Positions 26,760-37,993 of a stretch of 64,000 nt of DNA are shown in pieces (position 1 is the first letter of the stretch; each line of letters starts with the position of its first letter). The translations under genes were made by a program, and so were the position numbers. The notes below the pieces were generated by a model, which was not told the origin of the DNA, ran no database searches, and worked only from the letters and a program-made list of their open reading frames with translations. Source of the DNA: CAIQQQ01 sp037445025 (lineage in GTDB: Bacteria; Pseudomonadota; Alphaproteobacteria; Acetobacterales; Acetobacteraceae); the NCBI GenBank assembly GCA_037445025.1, contig JBBILI010000016.1, positions 1 to 64,000 of the forward strand. Reading direction: 5' to 3'.

Positions 26760-29700
26760 TCAGTGCTGCAGGGTGACGCGAACCTCGTGCGTGGCGCCGT
26801 CATCGGCGAGGGCCACCGGCGCCGTGGCCGGCACGGCGACACCGTCGAGGGTGATCGCGGCCACGCCCTTGCCGGTGTGGCCGGGATTCTCGACGGTGAT
26901 GGCGTAGCGCGACGACCGCCAGGCGAGGGTGACGCTGTAGCCGGGCCACGCGGCCGGCACGCAGGGCGCGATGTGCAGACCGGCCACGCTGATGCGCACG
27001 CCCAGGATCGTCTCGATGCCGACCCGTTGCATCCATCCCGCCGATCCGGTGTACCAGGACCAGCCGCCACGGCCGACATGCGGCGCGGTGGAATAGATGT
27101 CCGCCGTCGCCACATACGGCACCACCTGATAGGCCGCGACATCGGCCGGCGTCAGCGCGTGGTTGATCGGGTTGAGCATGGCGAACAGGGCCGCCGCCTT
27201 GTCACCCGCGCCGAGCCGGGCGAAGGCCATCACCGACCACATCGCCGCATGGGTGTACTGGCCGCCATTCTCGCGCAGACCGGGCGGATAGCCCTTGATG
27301 GAGCCGGGATCATGCGCCGTCTTGTCGAACGGCGGATCCAGCACCAACAGCAGCTTCTCGGCGCGGCGCACCAGATGCTGCTCCAGCGACGCCATGGCCT
27401 GGGCGGCACGCGCAGGCTGCGCCACGCCCGAGATCACCGCCCAGGACTGGGCGATCGCGTCGATGGAGCATTCCGCGTCGGTGTGGCTGCCAAGTGGCGT
27501 GCCGTCGTCGTCATAGGCGCGCAGATACCACTCGCCGTCCCAGGCCGTCTCGAGCGCCGTGGCCAGGCCCTGCGCATGGGCGCGCCAGGCCTCGGCCCGC
27601 GGACCCTCGCCGCGCACGGCTGCGATCGGGGCGAACGCCGCCAGCGCCGCATGCAGGAACCAGCCGAGCCAGACGCTCTCGCCCTGGCCGGCCTCGCCGA
27701 TGCGACTCATGCCGTCGTTCCAGTCGCCGGTGCCCATCAACGGCAGGCCGTGCCGGCCGATGGCCAGGCTGTGGTCGAGCGCGCGGGCGCAATGCTCGAA
27801 CAGCGTGGCGTCCTCCTCGGAGATCTCGGGCAGGACGAACCGGTCTGATACCAACGGCCTTGATTGATGACTCTTCCATCGATCAAGGCCGTTGGTATCG
27901 CGCGCCGGGTTGGCCGGCGGCGGCGCGCCAAACCAAGACCATACCAACGGTCATTCGTCATGACCGTTGGTATGACTCCTCGGGCTTCAGCACCGGCGCC
28001 TGCAGGAACGGCAGACGTTCGTCGAGAACCAGCGTGTCGCCGGTGGCGTCGACGTAATGAGCGACGGCGGTGGCGAGCCACGCGCAGTCGTCGGAGATGC
28101 GGGTGCGCACACCGCGCCCGCTCTCCGGCAGCCACCAGTGCTGCACGTCGCCTTCGCGGAACTGCCGGCCGACCGCGCGCTGCAGATGGGCGCGCACCAG
28201 ATCCGGCCGGGTCGCGGTTAGCGCCATGCCGTCCTGCAGTTGGTCGCGGAACCCGTAGGCGCCGCTGGCCTGGTAGAACCCGGTGCGCGCCCAGACCCGG
28301 CAGGACAGCGTCTGGTACAGCAGCCAGCCGTTCAGCATGATGTCCATCGACCGGTCCGGCGTGCTGACCACGACCGCGCCCAGCGTCGCGTCCCATTGCC
28401 GTTCGACCTCTGCCAGCACGGCATCGAGATCCGCAGAGCGGTAACGCGCGATCAGCGCCACGGCCCCGGCGGTGTCGGCGGCGGCTCCCAACAGCACCAC
28501 AACCTCGGTGCGCGCCCCTGGTTCCAGTGTGACGGTGGTCATCAGCGCGCCGCAGGGGTCCAGCCCCGCGCCGACACGACCCGAGAGCGGCTGCCCGGAG
28601 CTGACCGCCAGCGGCGCCGCGCGCGACCCGTTGCGGCCGAGGAATTCATTGCGGTCACCGGTCAGGCTGGTCTGTCTTCCGCCCATGTCGATGAACGCCA
28701 CCTGTCCGCCAAAGCTGGCGTTCCACGGATTGCGGGTGAGGATCGCGCCGGTGGTCTCGCAGCGCTCGGTCTGGACGAAGGCGGCGGTGGCGCCCTGCGA
28801 GGCTCCCAACACCCACTCGGCACAGGCATAGACCGCGAGCGTGCGGCGGACCTGCGCCGTGTTGTGCAGCTGCAGGCGCGAGATCTTGATCGGGTCCGCC
28901 ACCGGCACGTATTGCAGCAGGGCGCTTTCGATGCCGTGGGTGTTGCGCTCGAACCGGCTCCAGCCGCGGCCGTGATGGGCCACATAGGTCGCCTGCGGAT
29001 CGCGTCCGGGTGCGGCGGTCGGGTGCCATCGCGCGCCCGAGGCTGTGTCGCGGATGTGAAACGTCTCGCCCGGCGCGTCGCTCACCGGATCGTTCGACCA
29101 TGGCGTGATCTGGTTCTCCCGGCTGTTGCCGGCCCAGCTGTAGCCGCTGCCCTCGGCCGCGGCCTGAAAGCCGAAGCCGGCATTGGCGATGACGTTGATC
29201 CAGGGCATCGGCGTGGCCCGGCCGGGTGCCAGCACCACGGCATAGCTGAGCCCGGCGTCGGCAAAGCCGCCGGTTCCGTTGAAGAATTCCAGCTGCGCCA
29301 CCGGCGGCGGCGCATCGTTCTGCGGGGCGGGGCGTGTCGGCGCCGCCATCGCAACACCGGGCCGCGACTGCCGCAGCGCGCGCTCGGCGCGGCCGATCTG
29401 GTCGGACACGCTGCCCCGGTTGGCCACCAGCACCACCCGGGCGACCGAGACCAGCAGGTCGCGGGTGGCCGGTTCCAGCACATCGGCGCGCAGCAGGTGC
29501 ACCGACCCCTGGCCGGCCTGCGGCACGCCGGCACGGGGCAGCTGGCGCAACAGCGCATCCAGCGCCCCGTGGAGGTCCTGCGCATAGGAGGTCGGATGCT
29601 CGTTGAGCACCACGACATCGGCTTCGAGCTGCTTGAGACGGAAATAGGCGTGGGCCTGCAGCACCTCGCGGGCCACCTCGAGGTCGTCGAGCGTGTCGAT

Positions 29701-32700
29701 GCGCAGCAGCAGGATCGGCAGGTCGCCGGACAGGCCGAGGCTCCACAGTCCCGCCTGCGGTCCGCTGCCGCGCCTGATGGCGGCGGAGGCGGCGCGCAGC
29801 GCCGGACCGGGATGCAGCAGATGGCCGGCCAGGCGCTGGAACAGATCCGCCTGCGTCGGGGTGATCTTGAGATGCCGCTGCTGCACCTGCGCCTGAGTCC
29901 AGGCCAGGGTGGAGGCACGGTCGAAGGCGTTGGCGTCGAGATGCTTGTCGACGCTGCTGACGATCGCTGCGCGTGAGGTTGCCACCATCGTCCAGAACGC
30001 CACCCGTACCGCGCCGCCAGGGGGCACGGTGACACGCCGGCGCACCGAGAACACGGCATCGAGCACAGTGCCGGTGCTGCCGGACAGAGCGGCGTCGTCG
30101 GCCATCGCCGCCGGATCGGCGGTGCCGTGGCCGCGGCCGATGAAGCGGGCGCGGTCGGTCTCGACCTCGCGGTCGCAGTCGGCGACGGCGAGATGCGCGG
30201 CCCACAGCCCCGGCTCGCCCGGCGCGGCGGCGGCGCGTGGCCAGCAGAGCGCCGGCCTCGGCAAGATACTCGGTCTCGATGAACATCTTGGCGAAGGCGG
30301 GATGCGCCACGTCGGTCGCCTGCGGCGCCAGCACGATCTCGGCGTAAGAGGTCACGTCGATGACGCGGGCGAGCGGGCCGCTGTTGGCAAGCGTCACCCG
30401 CCGCACCTCGGCGTCGTCCTCGGCGGAGATCAGCACCTCCATGGTCGTGGAGATCGTGCCGTCGCGGCGGCCGAACTCCACCCGGTCCTCGCTGAACGCG
30501 ACCTCGTACTCGTCGGGCGCCACGCCGCTCGGCTGCAGTCCGGCCGACCAGGTCTGGCCGCTGTCGGCATCGCGCAGATAGACGAAGCTGCCCCAGGGAT
30601 CGAGCGTGGGGTCGCTGCGCCAGCGGGTCACCGCCATGCCTTGCCAGCGGCTGTAGCCCGATCCGGCGGTGGTCAGCATGACGGCGTAGCGGCCGTTGGA
30701 CAGGATCTGCGACATCGGCGCGGCACTGTCGGCGGAGGCGAAGCGGCGGCCCCCGGCTGGCGTGGCCTCCTCGCCGCTGCGGCGCGGTGCCGGGCTTGCG
30801 GGCGGGCGCAGAGCCACGGCGGGGTTGCGCGGGGCGCGTTGCTGCAGCAGCAGCTCGGTGGCCTCGATCATCGGCTCGGCGTGGAACCGCGCGCGCATGG
30901 CGCCACCCAGCACGGCATCGGCGATGGCGGCGATGGTCATGCCCTGGTGATGCGCCATGAAGGCACGCACCACCGCGCGCGTGGCGCCGACGGGCACGCG
31001 CGACGCGGTGTAGTCGATCGCCTCGTAGAACCCGAAGCGGCCGCAACCGCCCTGGCCGACCAGAGTGGCGAGATTGCGGACGGCGGCCTTGGGATCGATC
31101 ATCGCGGCCAGGGCGGTGGCGTACGGGGCGACCACCAGATCCTCATCCAGCTCGCGCTTGAAGCCGAGCACGGGGATGCCGAAATTCGAATACTGGTAGG
31201 TGTATTCGAGATCGCGGGCGTTGTAGGCGGATTCCCAGATGCCCCAGGGCAGGGCGCGCGCCTGGCCGTATTCGATCTGGCAACGCGCGACGCGGCGATT
31301 GCTCTCCTCCAGCAGGCTGCCGGTGGGCGCGCGCATCACCAGCGACGGCATGAGGTATTCGAACATCGAGCCGGACCAGGACATCAGCGCCGCCCCGTGG
31401 CCGACCGGGGCGACCGCGCGGCCGAGGCGGAACCATTCGCGGGCCAGCACATCGCCCTTGGCGATGGCGATGAACACCGCCAGCCGCGCCTCCGAGGCCA
31501 GCAGATCGTAGCAGTTGGGATCGAGCATGCCGTCACCGACCCGGAAGCCGATCGACAGCAGCTTGCGCTCGTCGTTGCGCAGGAAGCCGAACTCCATCGC
31601 CATCGCCATGGCGTGGGCCCGGGCGGCGAGATCCTACAGGCGTGCGGCCAGCGCCGGACGGATGGCGGGATCACGGTCGCGCCCATGGCTGTCCCAGGTC
31701 CGCGCGATCGCACCGGTCCAGAAGGCGAGCTCGGCGCAGGCGCCGTGCGGTGCCGCGGCGGCGGTGACGGACGCGATCCGCTTCTCCCGGTCCTGCGCGC
31801 CGCCGTCCTGCAGCAGTGCTGCAAGCGCCTGCTCCAGCGCCAGCGTGGCCGGGACGCCCAGCGTGCCGGCCTCGCGCTGCAGATCCAGTTCCCGCCGGGC
31901 CAGGCGCGTGGTATCGGCGAGACCCGCGGCGATCGCGCCGCTGTCGTCGGCTCCGGCGGCCCATTGCAGGCAGGCCTGAGCGAGCGCGATCAGATGGCCG
32001 GCAAGATTGCCGCTGTCCACGGTCGAGACGTATTTCGGCTCCAGCGGCCGCAGGTCCTGCGTGTCGTACCAGTTGTAGAAATGGCCGCGATGGCGCTGCA
32101 TCGCCTCCAGTGTCGTGAAGGTCGCCTCGATCCGGGTGGCGGTGTCGGGCAGGCCCGCCCAGCCGAAATCATGCGCGCAGACCGCCGACACCAGATACAG
32201 GCCGATATTGGTGGGCGAGGTGCGATGCGCCAGCACAATGGACGGATCCTCCTGCAGATTGTCCGGCGGCAGGTCGTGATCGGCGGGCGTGACGAAGGTC
32301 TCGAAATACCCCCAGGTCTGCCGCGCCGTGGTCCGCAGCGCGGCCACACCGGCCGCATCCGGCAGAGCGTCGCGGCCGGCATCCCAGGGCTGGCTGGCCC
32401 GGAAGGCCGCCAGCGGCGAGATGATCCAGGCCAGGCACAGCGGCAGCGCCAGCAGCCACGCGCCCGCGGGCCCGGCAAGCGCCACCGCGAACACCGCAAG
32501 CCCGATCACCGGCGCCCAGGCCATGCGTCGCAGATAGCCGCGCGCGTCCAGACCCGGCGCCTCGCCGGTCTGTGCGGTGGTCACCCATTGCAGCAGGCGC
32601 CGGTGTGAGACCAGCACGCGGAACAGGGTGCGCAGGATCGCATCACCCATCAGGCTGGCCTGGTGCGCGCGCAGGATGACGATCATCGCTACCAGCCGTC

Positions 32701-35362
32701 CGGCGCGGACCGCCTCCAGCGCGAGGTCGTCGCGATAGCTCCGCCAGGTGATGACCCGGCCGCGCGGCGCCAGCGCGCCCAGCACGGACAGCAGGGCAGG
32801 GCAGGCGAGGGTGGCCAGCACGAAGCCGGTCCAGGCGCAGGCCATGCCCAGCGGCAGCAGGAAGCCCGCCGCCAGCGCCAACACCGCGGCCGGCGCCGAG
32901 AGGGTGCGGCGCAGATTGTCGAGCATCTTCCAGCGGCCGATCGGCGGCACGCCGCGGGGGCGGCGCACGCCGTCCGCAGGCTCGCCGCGCCAGGGCATGA
33001 TCCAGGGCAGCAGCTGCCAGTCGCCCCGCGCCCAGCGATGCTGGCGCAGCGCGGCCACGGCATAGCCGATGGGGAACTCCTCGACCACCTCGATATCCGA
33101 GGCGAGGCCGGCGCGGGCGAAGATGCCTTCGAGCAGGTCGTGGCTCAGCAGGGTGGAATCCGGGTTGCGTCCGGCCAGCGCCGCCTCGAAGGCGTCGATG
33201 TCGTAGATGCCCTTGCCGGCGTGGGAGCCCTGGGCGAACAGGTCCTGGTAGACGTCGGAGATCGCCCCGGCATAGGGGTCGATCCCGTCGGTGCTGGAGA
33301 AGATCAGCTGGAACAGGGTGTTGCTGCGGCCGACCGGCAGCGACGGGGTGACCCGCGGCTGCAGCACCGCGTAGCCCTCGGTGACGCTGCCGGTGCCAGG
33401 TTCGATCAGCGGCGCGTTCAGCGGGTGTGCCATCTTGGCGACCATGCGGCGGACCGTCTCGCGCGGCAGGCGCGTGTCGGCATCCAGCGTCACCACGTAG
33501 CGCACGCCTTCCGGCAAAGGATGGTCCGCGCTGCGGGCGACGAAGCTGGTGTCGGTGGCGCCGCGCAGGGCGCGGTTGAGCTCGTGCAGCTTGCCGCGCT
33601 TGCGTTCCCAGCCCATCCATACGGCCTCCGAGGGATTCCACATCCGGCGCCGGTGCAGCAGCAGGAAGCGCACGCCACCGGGGGCGGGACCATAGACGCG
33701 GTTCAGCCGGGCGATCCCGGCCTCCGCCGCCGCCAGCAGCGCCTCGTCGCCGGTGGCATGCTCGGTCGGGCTGTCGGTCCAGTCCGACAGCAGGGCGAAA
33801 TGCAACTCGCCGTCCGGACTTGCGAGGTGATGGATCTCGAGCTGCCGGATCTGCTGGGCGATGGCATCGGGTGAGGTGAACAGGATCGGCACTGCGACCA
33901 TGGTGCGCGACGCGGCTGCAATCCCGTCGCGGAACTCCATGCCGGGCAGCGAGCTGGCGCCGAAACCCCAGAAGGACAGCCAGTTGACGCAGGCGACGGC
34001 GGCATCGGACGCCGGCACCAGGCCCAGCACCGCCAGCGCCGCCAGCCAGTCACGCCCAAGACCGGCGTGGCCCAGCGCCCAGATCGGCAAGGCGGTGAAG
34101 CCGAGCGCCACCAGCACCACGACGCTGCCATAGCCGCCGATGCCGAAGGCCCGGCACGCCCGCCCGATCCGCAGCCGCAGCCGTGGCCGGAAGCCGATGG
34201 CGATCTCGAGCGCCTTGCGTCCGCCGGCGATGAGATAGTAGCCGCAATCGCCCGCGCGGCCTGCCTTGGAGTCACCCAGCCTGGCTTCGGCGGCGAGGGT
34301 GGCGGCGCGTTTGGCCACCTCCAGCTCCGCCATACCCGAGCCGCGCGACAGCTCCTCGATGGCGGAGCGGTAGAGCGTGCGCGTGGCGAAATCCATGTCG
34401 GCGAAGCCGCCATCGACGGACAGCGCGCCATCGACCAGGCAAAGCCGCTCGAACATGTCGCCCCAGTCGATGCCGGCGATCAGGCGCAGACTGGTGATGA
34501 TGTTCTGTATCGTCGCCGTCGAGCCGCCCTGGCGCTGCAGCTCATCCTGGACGACACGGTCGATGGTGGTGCCGCGCAGCTCCAGACTGCGGTCGAGCCG
34601 GCTCAAGGCTGCGTCGTTGTTCGTATCCAGGCCACGCAGGCGGAAGGTGAACTGGGCGGCGAAAGCGTTGGTGACGTTGGGCTGCCCGAGTGTGGCGAGC
34701 ATGTCGGCCCAGGTCTCGCCGGCCTGTCCCGGCCCGCCGAGCAGACGGTCGGACAGAGCATCGGCCGCCTCGCGCGCCAGGCTGTTGTCCATGATCGATT
34801 CCGAGACGCGGCGGAGATTCTCGGTCAGGATGATCCGCAGCGTGATCGGCACCGCCCAGAGCTCGCCGATGGTGAGCGGCTGCATCTGCTGATAGGCCGT
34901 GAGGAAATGCTGCAGCGTGCCGAGATCGATCCGGCTGTCGCGGTGCGCGATCAGCGCCCAGGCGACGCCGAACACGCGCGGCAGCTGGGCGAAGGGTCCG
35001 GCCGCCAGCTTGGGCAGCTCGGCATAGTAATGCGGCGGCAGATCGATGCCGATCTCGCGCACCTGCATCTCGACGAGATGGTCGTTGTCGATCAGCCAGT
35101 CCGCCGCCGGTGTCGTGTGGCGTCGGTCCGTGGCCCGCTGGGTGATGGCCAGATTGGCCTTCAGCAGGAAGCCGGCATTGTCGGCCAGCCGCCCGGCCAG
35201 CAGATGCCCCACGGTCCCCTTCGGCATCAGCCGATGGGACGCGGCGAGGGTCCTTGCATGTTCTTCCAGCCGATCGAGCCCGAACAGCTCGTCACGGATC
35301 AACGCGTGATCCTGCCAGAGAGGCAACGGCGGCGGACCGCCGAACAGTCGCCCCAGCTTCAT
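26760..35362 (-). pseudogene. ndvB: Cyclic beta-1,2-glucan synthase (NdvB/ChvB-like), destroyed by three lesions
   Basis: This giant gene of about 2,860 codons would encode the inner-membrane enzyme that builds cyclic beta-1,2-glucans. The order is family-typical: N-terminal region from MKLGRLFGG, membrane segments, glycosyltransferase domain (VTLDADTRLPRETVRRMVAK; HRWARGDWQLLPW), more membrane segments, glucoamylase-like region, and C-terminal GH94 phosphorylase modules (GESVWLGWFLHA; LPLMGTGDWNDGM). Lesions, in order of translation: an in-frame TAG at 31634-31636 where GAG is expected between AARL and DLAARA; a one-base expansion in a CGC tract at 30224-30235; and a 124-bp MITE at 27849-27972. 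Correcting these joins LLATRRRR to APGEPGLW and KPEES to DRFVLPEIS. Three independent lesions make a sequencing artefact unlikely as the whole explanation. The start at 35362 is the first ATG with family similarity. Confidence 0.9.
27849..27972. mobile_element. MITE copy B inserted in the ndvB-like gene
   Basis: This 124-bp element is flanked by the direct repeat TGA (27846-27848 and 27973-27975). The termini are TACCAACGGCC and GACCGTTGGTA. Inside are three successive hairpins: left (27849-27898), GC-rich centre (about 27900-27930) and right (about 27942-27972). Removing the element plus one TGA restores an uninterrupted reading frame (LKPEESDRFVLPEIS on the minus strand), which defines both ends and the 3-bp duplication. 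It has no transposase gene, so mobilisation would need one in trans. Confidence 0.85.
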
Positions 35363-35870
35363 CGCCGGGGCGACCTGCAAGGCGGCGTCAACGCCGGAAC
35401 AGACTGCGACGTTGCTGGGGTGCTTCGGCGTGCAGGCGGGCCAGCAGCGAGGGCGGAACCGTGGCCGCGTCCTCGTCGTCACGGCTGCCTTCGATGCGCT
35501 CGTCCCCGTCTCGGCAACCGCCGGTGTCGCGCGATCCCGGTTCGCCTGACGTGCGTGTGCCCTGGCAATCCTGGATTTTCTGCGTGGTGACCCTTTCGGA
35601 CAAAGGATGCTGCGCTGCGGCACCCGTGGCGGACCAGCGGACAGTGACGGAATTGCTGCAGTGCGAGGAAGGGTCGGAAAACACTCATAAGGAAATACAG
35701 ATTGATTTAATTTCCAATATTCACTCAAATCTGAACAACCGGCATTTCATGTAGAAACATCAGTGGCAATGACGCGAAATCGAACGACGTAACCGGGTGT
35801 GCCTGCAACGCCCTTGCCTGGGTAATTTCTGACGCTGCGGCGACGTGCCGCTGCGTGGCTAGCATCGCCG
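35363..35870. other. Intergenic region between divergent ndvB-like pseudogene and pgi
   Basis: The first ~330 bp on the ndvB side stay open in the minus frame, but the translation is low-complexity and unlike the family, so it is not called coding. The stretch 35690-35770 is clearly AT-rich against its surroundings and probably holds promoter(s) for pgi and perhaps the divergent pseudogene. No defined operator or riboswitch was recognised. Confidence 0.5.
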
Positions 35871-37511
35871 ATGTCCCATGATGTCCCCAGCGCCGCGCCG
35901 GCTCCCATCACCCTGGCCTGGCAGGCCCTGGTCGCGCATTTTGACACCATCGCCACCGTCCACCTGCGAGATCTGTTCGCCGCGGACCCCGATCGCGGTC
36001 AGCGCTTCGCCTTCGAAGGGGCCGGGCTGCTGCTCGACTACGCCAAGAACCGCATCACCGCCGAGACCCTGCGGCTGCTGCAGGCGCTGGCCGCCGAACG
36101 CCAGGTCAGCCGCCAGCGCGACGCGATGTTCGCCGGCGCCGTCATCAACACCACCGAGCATCGCGCTGTCCTGCATGTGGCATTGCGCGCCCCGCGCGGC
36201 GCCACGGTCATGCTGGATGGCGTCTACGTGGTCCTGCAGGTCCATGCCGTGCTGGACGCGATGGGCCGCTTTGCCACCGGCCTGCGCACCGGGACTGCCA
36301 ACGGCCACACCGGACGGCGACTGTGCAACGTGGTCAACATCGGTATCGGCGGCTCCTATCTCGGCCCCGAGATGGCCACGATGGCGCTGCGGCCGCTCAC
36401 TGATCCCGCGATGCGGTTCCGCTTCGTCTCCAATGTCGACGGGGCCGACTTCGTCACCGCGACTCAGGACCTCGACCCCGCCGAGACCCTGTTCATCGTC
36501 GCCTCCAAGACCTTCACCACGCTGGAGACGATGACCAACGCCGCGGCGGCGCGGGACTGGCTGGTGGCGGGCCTCGGCGAGGCGGCGGTGGGGCGGCATT
36601 TCGCCGCGGTCTCGGCCAACGTGCCGGCGGCGACGGCGTTCGGCATCGATCCCGCCCGTGTGTTCGGGCTGTGGGATTGGGTGGGCGGGCGTTATTCGAT
36701 GGACAGCGCCATCGGATTGGCGACCATGATCGCCATCGGGCCGGCGCATTTCCAGGCCATGCTGGCGGGGTTTCACGCCATGGACACGCATTTCCGCACC
36801 GCCCCGCCGCAGGCCAACCTGCCGATGCTGCTGGGGCTGCTCAGCGTGTGGTACACCAACTTCTTTGGCGCCGAGACCATCGGCATCATGCCCTACGCCG
36901 CCCGGCTCGCCGGGTTTCCCGCCTATCTGCAGCAGCTGCAGATGGAGAGCAGCGGCAAGCATGTCGACCGCGCCGGCCAGCCGCTGCATTGCCAGACTGG
37001 CCCGATCGTCTGGGGCGAGCCCGGCACGGACAGCCAGCATTCCTTCTTCCAGCTGCTGCACCAGGGCACCAGGCTGGTGCCGTGCGACCTCATCGGCTTC
37101 TGCGAGGCGATGAGCCCGCTCGCGGGGCAGCACGATCTGCTGATGGCCAATCTGTTCGCCCAGGCCGAGGCGCTGGCGTTCGGCCGCTCGCAAGCCGAGG
37201 TCATCGCCGGTGGCGTGCCCGCCGCGCAGGCCGCGTGGCGGGCCACCGCGGGCAACCGGCCCACCAACGTCATCCTCGCCGACCGGCTCGATCCCTTCAC
37301 CCTGGGCAGTCTGGTGGCGCTGTATGAGCACAGCGTGTTCACCCAGGGCGCCATCTGGGGCATCGACAGCTTCGACCAGTGGGGCGTGGAGCTGGGCAAG
37401 GACCTCGCCGGGCGCATCGTGGGCGAGCTGGGCCATGGCAAGGCGCCGGTGCTGCGCCACGACAGCTCGACCAACGCGCTGATCGCCCGCTACCGCTCCC
37501 GCCGCGCATGA
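35871..37511 (+). CDS. pgi: Glucose-6-phosphate isomerase
   Basis: This 546-residue phosphoglucose isomerase interconverts glucose 6-phosphate and fructose 6-phosphate in the cytoplasm. Diagnostic segments are NIGIGGSYLGPEM, SKTFTTLETM, GGRYSMDSAIGL, GEPGTDSQHSFFQLLHQGT (catalytic region) and the C-terminal SFDQWGVELGK. Length and motif order are normal and the reading frame is intact. It opens an operon with rpiA (ATGA overlap), phosphoketolase, class I aldolase and a phosphatase, i.e. a set that would route hexose phosphates into the phosphoketolase bypass. The two genes that follow are broken, so only the glycolytic part remains functional. Confidence 0.95.
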   Translation: MSHDVPSAAPAPITLAWQALVAHFDTIATVHLRDLFAADPDRGQRFAFEGAGLLLDYAKNRITAETLRLLQALAAERQVSRQRDAMFAGAVINTTEHRAVLHVALRAPRGATVMLDGVYVVLQVHAVLDAMGRFATGLRTGTANGHTGRRLCNVVNIGIGGSYLGPEMATMALRPLTDPAMRFRFVSNVDGADFVTATQDLDPAETLFIVASKTFTTLETMTNAAAARDWLVAGLGEAAVGRHFAAVSANVPAATAFGIDPARVFGLWDWVGGRYSMDSAIGLATMIAIGPAHFQAMLAGFHAMDTHFRTAPPQANLPMLLGLLSVWYTNFFGAETIGIMPYAARLAGFPAYLQQLQMESSGKHVDRAGQPLHCQTGPIVWGEPGTDSQHSFFQLLHQGTRLVPCDLIGFCEAMSPLAGQHDLLMANLFAQAEALAFGRSQAEVIAGGVPAAQAAWRATAGNRPTNVILADRLDPFTLGSLVALYEHSVFTQGAIWGIDSFDQWGVELGKDLAGRIVGELGHGKAPVLRHDSSTNALIARYRSRRA

Positions 37512-37870
37512 CCGACCCCGCCGCGCCCTTCAAGCAGCTGGCCGGCACCCATGCCGCGGCCATGGTCGAGTCCGGCATGGTTGTCGGTCTCGGCACCGGA
37601 TCGACCGCCATCTTCGCCATCCGCGCCATCGCGGCCCGACTGCAGAGCGGCGCGCTGCGCGACATCACCGCGATCGCCACCTCGCGTGCCAGTGCGGCGG
37701 CGCTGTCCGGGCGGGCGGGTGTCGTCGAGCATGGGTTGTTTCTGGATGTGGCGACGGATGTGATCGTGGCAGGGGAGGAGGGAGTGAAGCGGTTCTTTTT
37801 TGAAAAAAAGAACCAAAAAACTTCCATCCACCAGACGTATCTTTCCGGAAGGGCCGGGCTCCAAGAATAA
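37508..37870 (+). pseudogene. rpiA: Ribose-5-phosphate isomerase A with a large internal deletion
   Basis: The first ~60 residues are typical RpiA, with VESGMVVGLGTGSTAIFAIR (ribose-phosphate loop) and IATSRASAAAL. The sequence then jumps to the usual C-terminal end, GVVEHGLFLDVATDVIVAGE. About 130-140 central residues, including the IDGADE and KGGGGALL motifs with the catalytic residues, are missing; the junction lies around 37690-37715. The original stop is also gone: the frame runs into the adjacent T-rich hairpin, adding VKRFFFEKKNQKT and more before stopping at 37870. The enzyme cannot be active. The start overlaps the pgi stop. Another rpi gene must exist if the pentose phosphate pathway works. 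Confidence 0.85.
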
Positions 37871-37903
37871 AAAGTCTTTTGCTTCTTTTCTTCAGAAAAG
37901 AAG
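37791..37903. repeat. Paired T-rich hairpin element (types I and II) overlapping rpiA remnant
   Basis: Type I at 37791-37823 (GGTTCTTTTTTGAAAAAAAGAACC-type hairpin followed by AAAAAACTT), then a spacer, then type II at 37869-37903 (AAAAGTCTTTTGC followed by CTTCTTTTCTTCAGAAAAGAAG). It abuts the expected end of rpiA and lies upstream of the phosphoketolase gene. Order and orientation match the copies at 52322 and 57455. Confidence 0.8.
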
Positions 37904-37993
37904 TGCTTCCTTGCTTCCTTAAGTAATTTCCGTCGCTCCCCCCCTGAGCCGCGCCCCGCCTACCGTGCCGAGACCCCACAGGAACCCGCACAC

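Noticed and set aside
27840..28396. Small open frames within the MITE (encoding GAPPPANPARDTNGL-like peptides)
   Set aside because: They are translations of the palindromic element, occur in several frames, and have no coding features.
28655..30230. 3' half of the 984-codon minus frame inside ndvB
   Set aside because: After the CGC-tract frameshift this frame gives Arg/Ala-rich nonsense; the real protein continues in the adjacent frame (27958-30264).
35363..35728. N-terminal extension of the ndvB-like frame
   Set aside because: The translation is Arg/Pro-rich low-complexity sequence unlike family N-termini, and family similarity begins at 35362.
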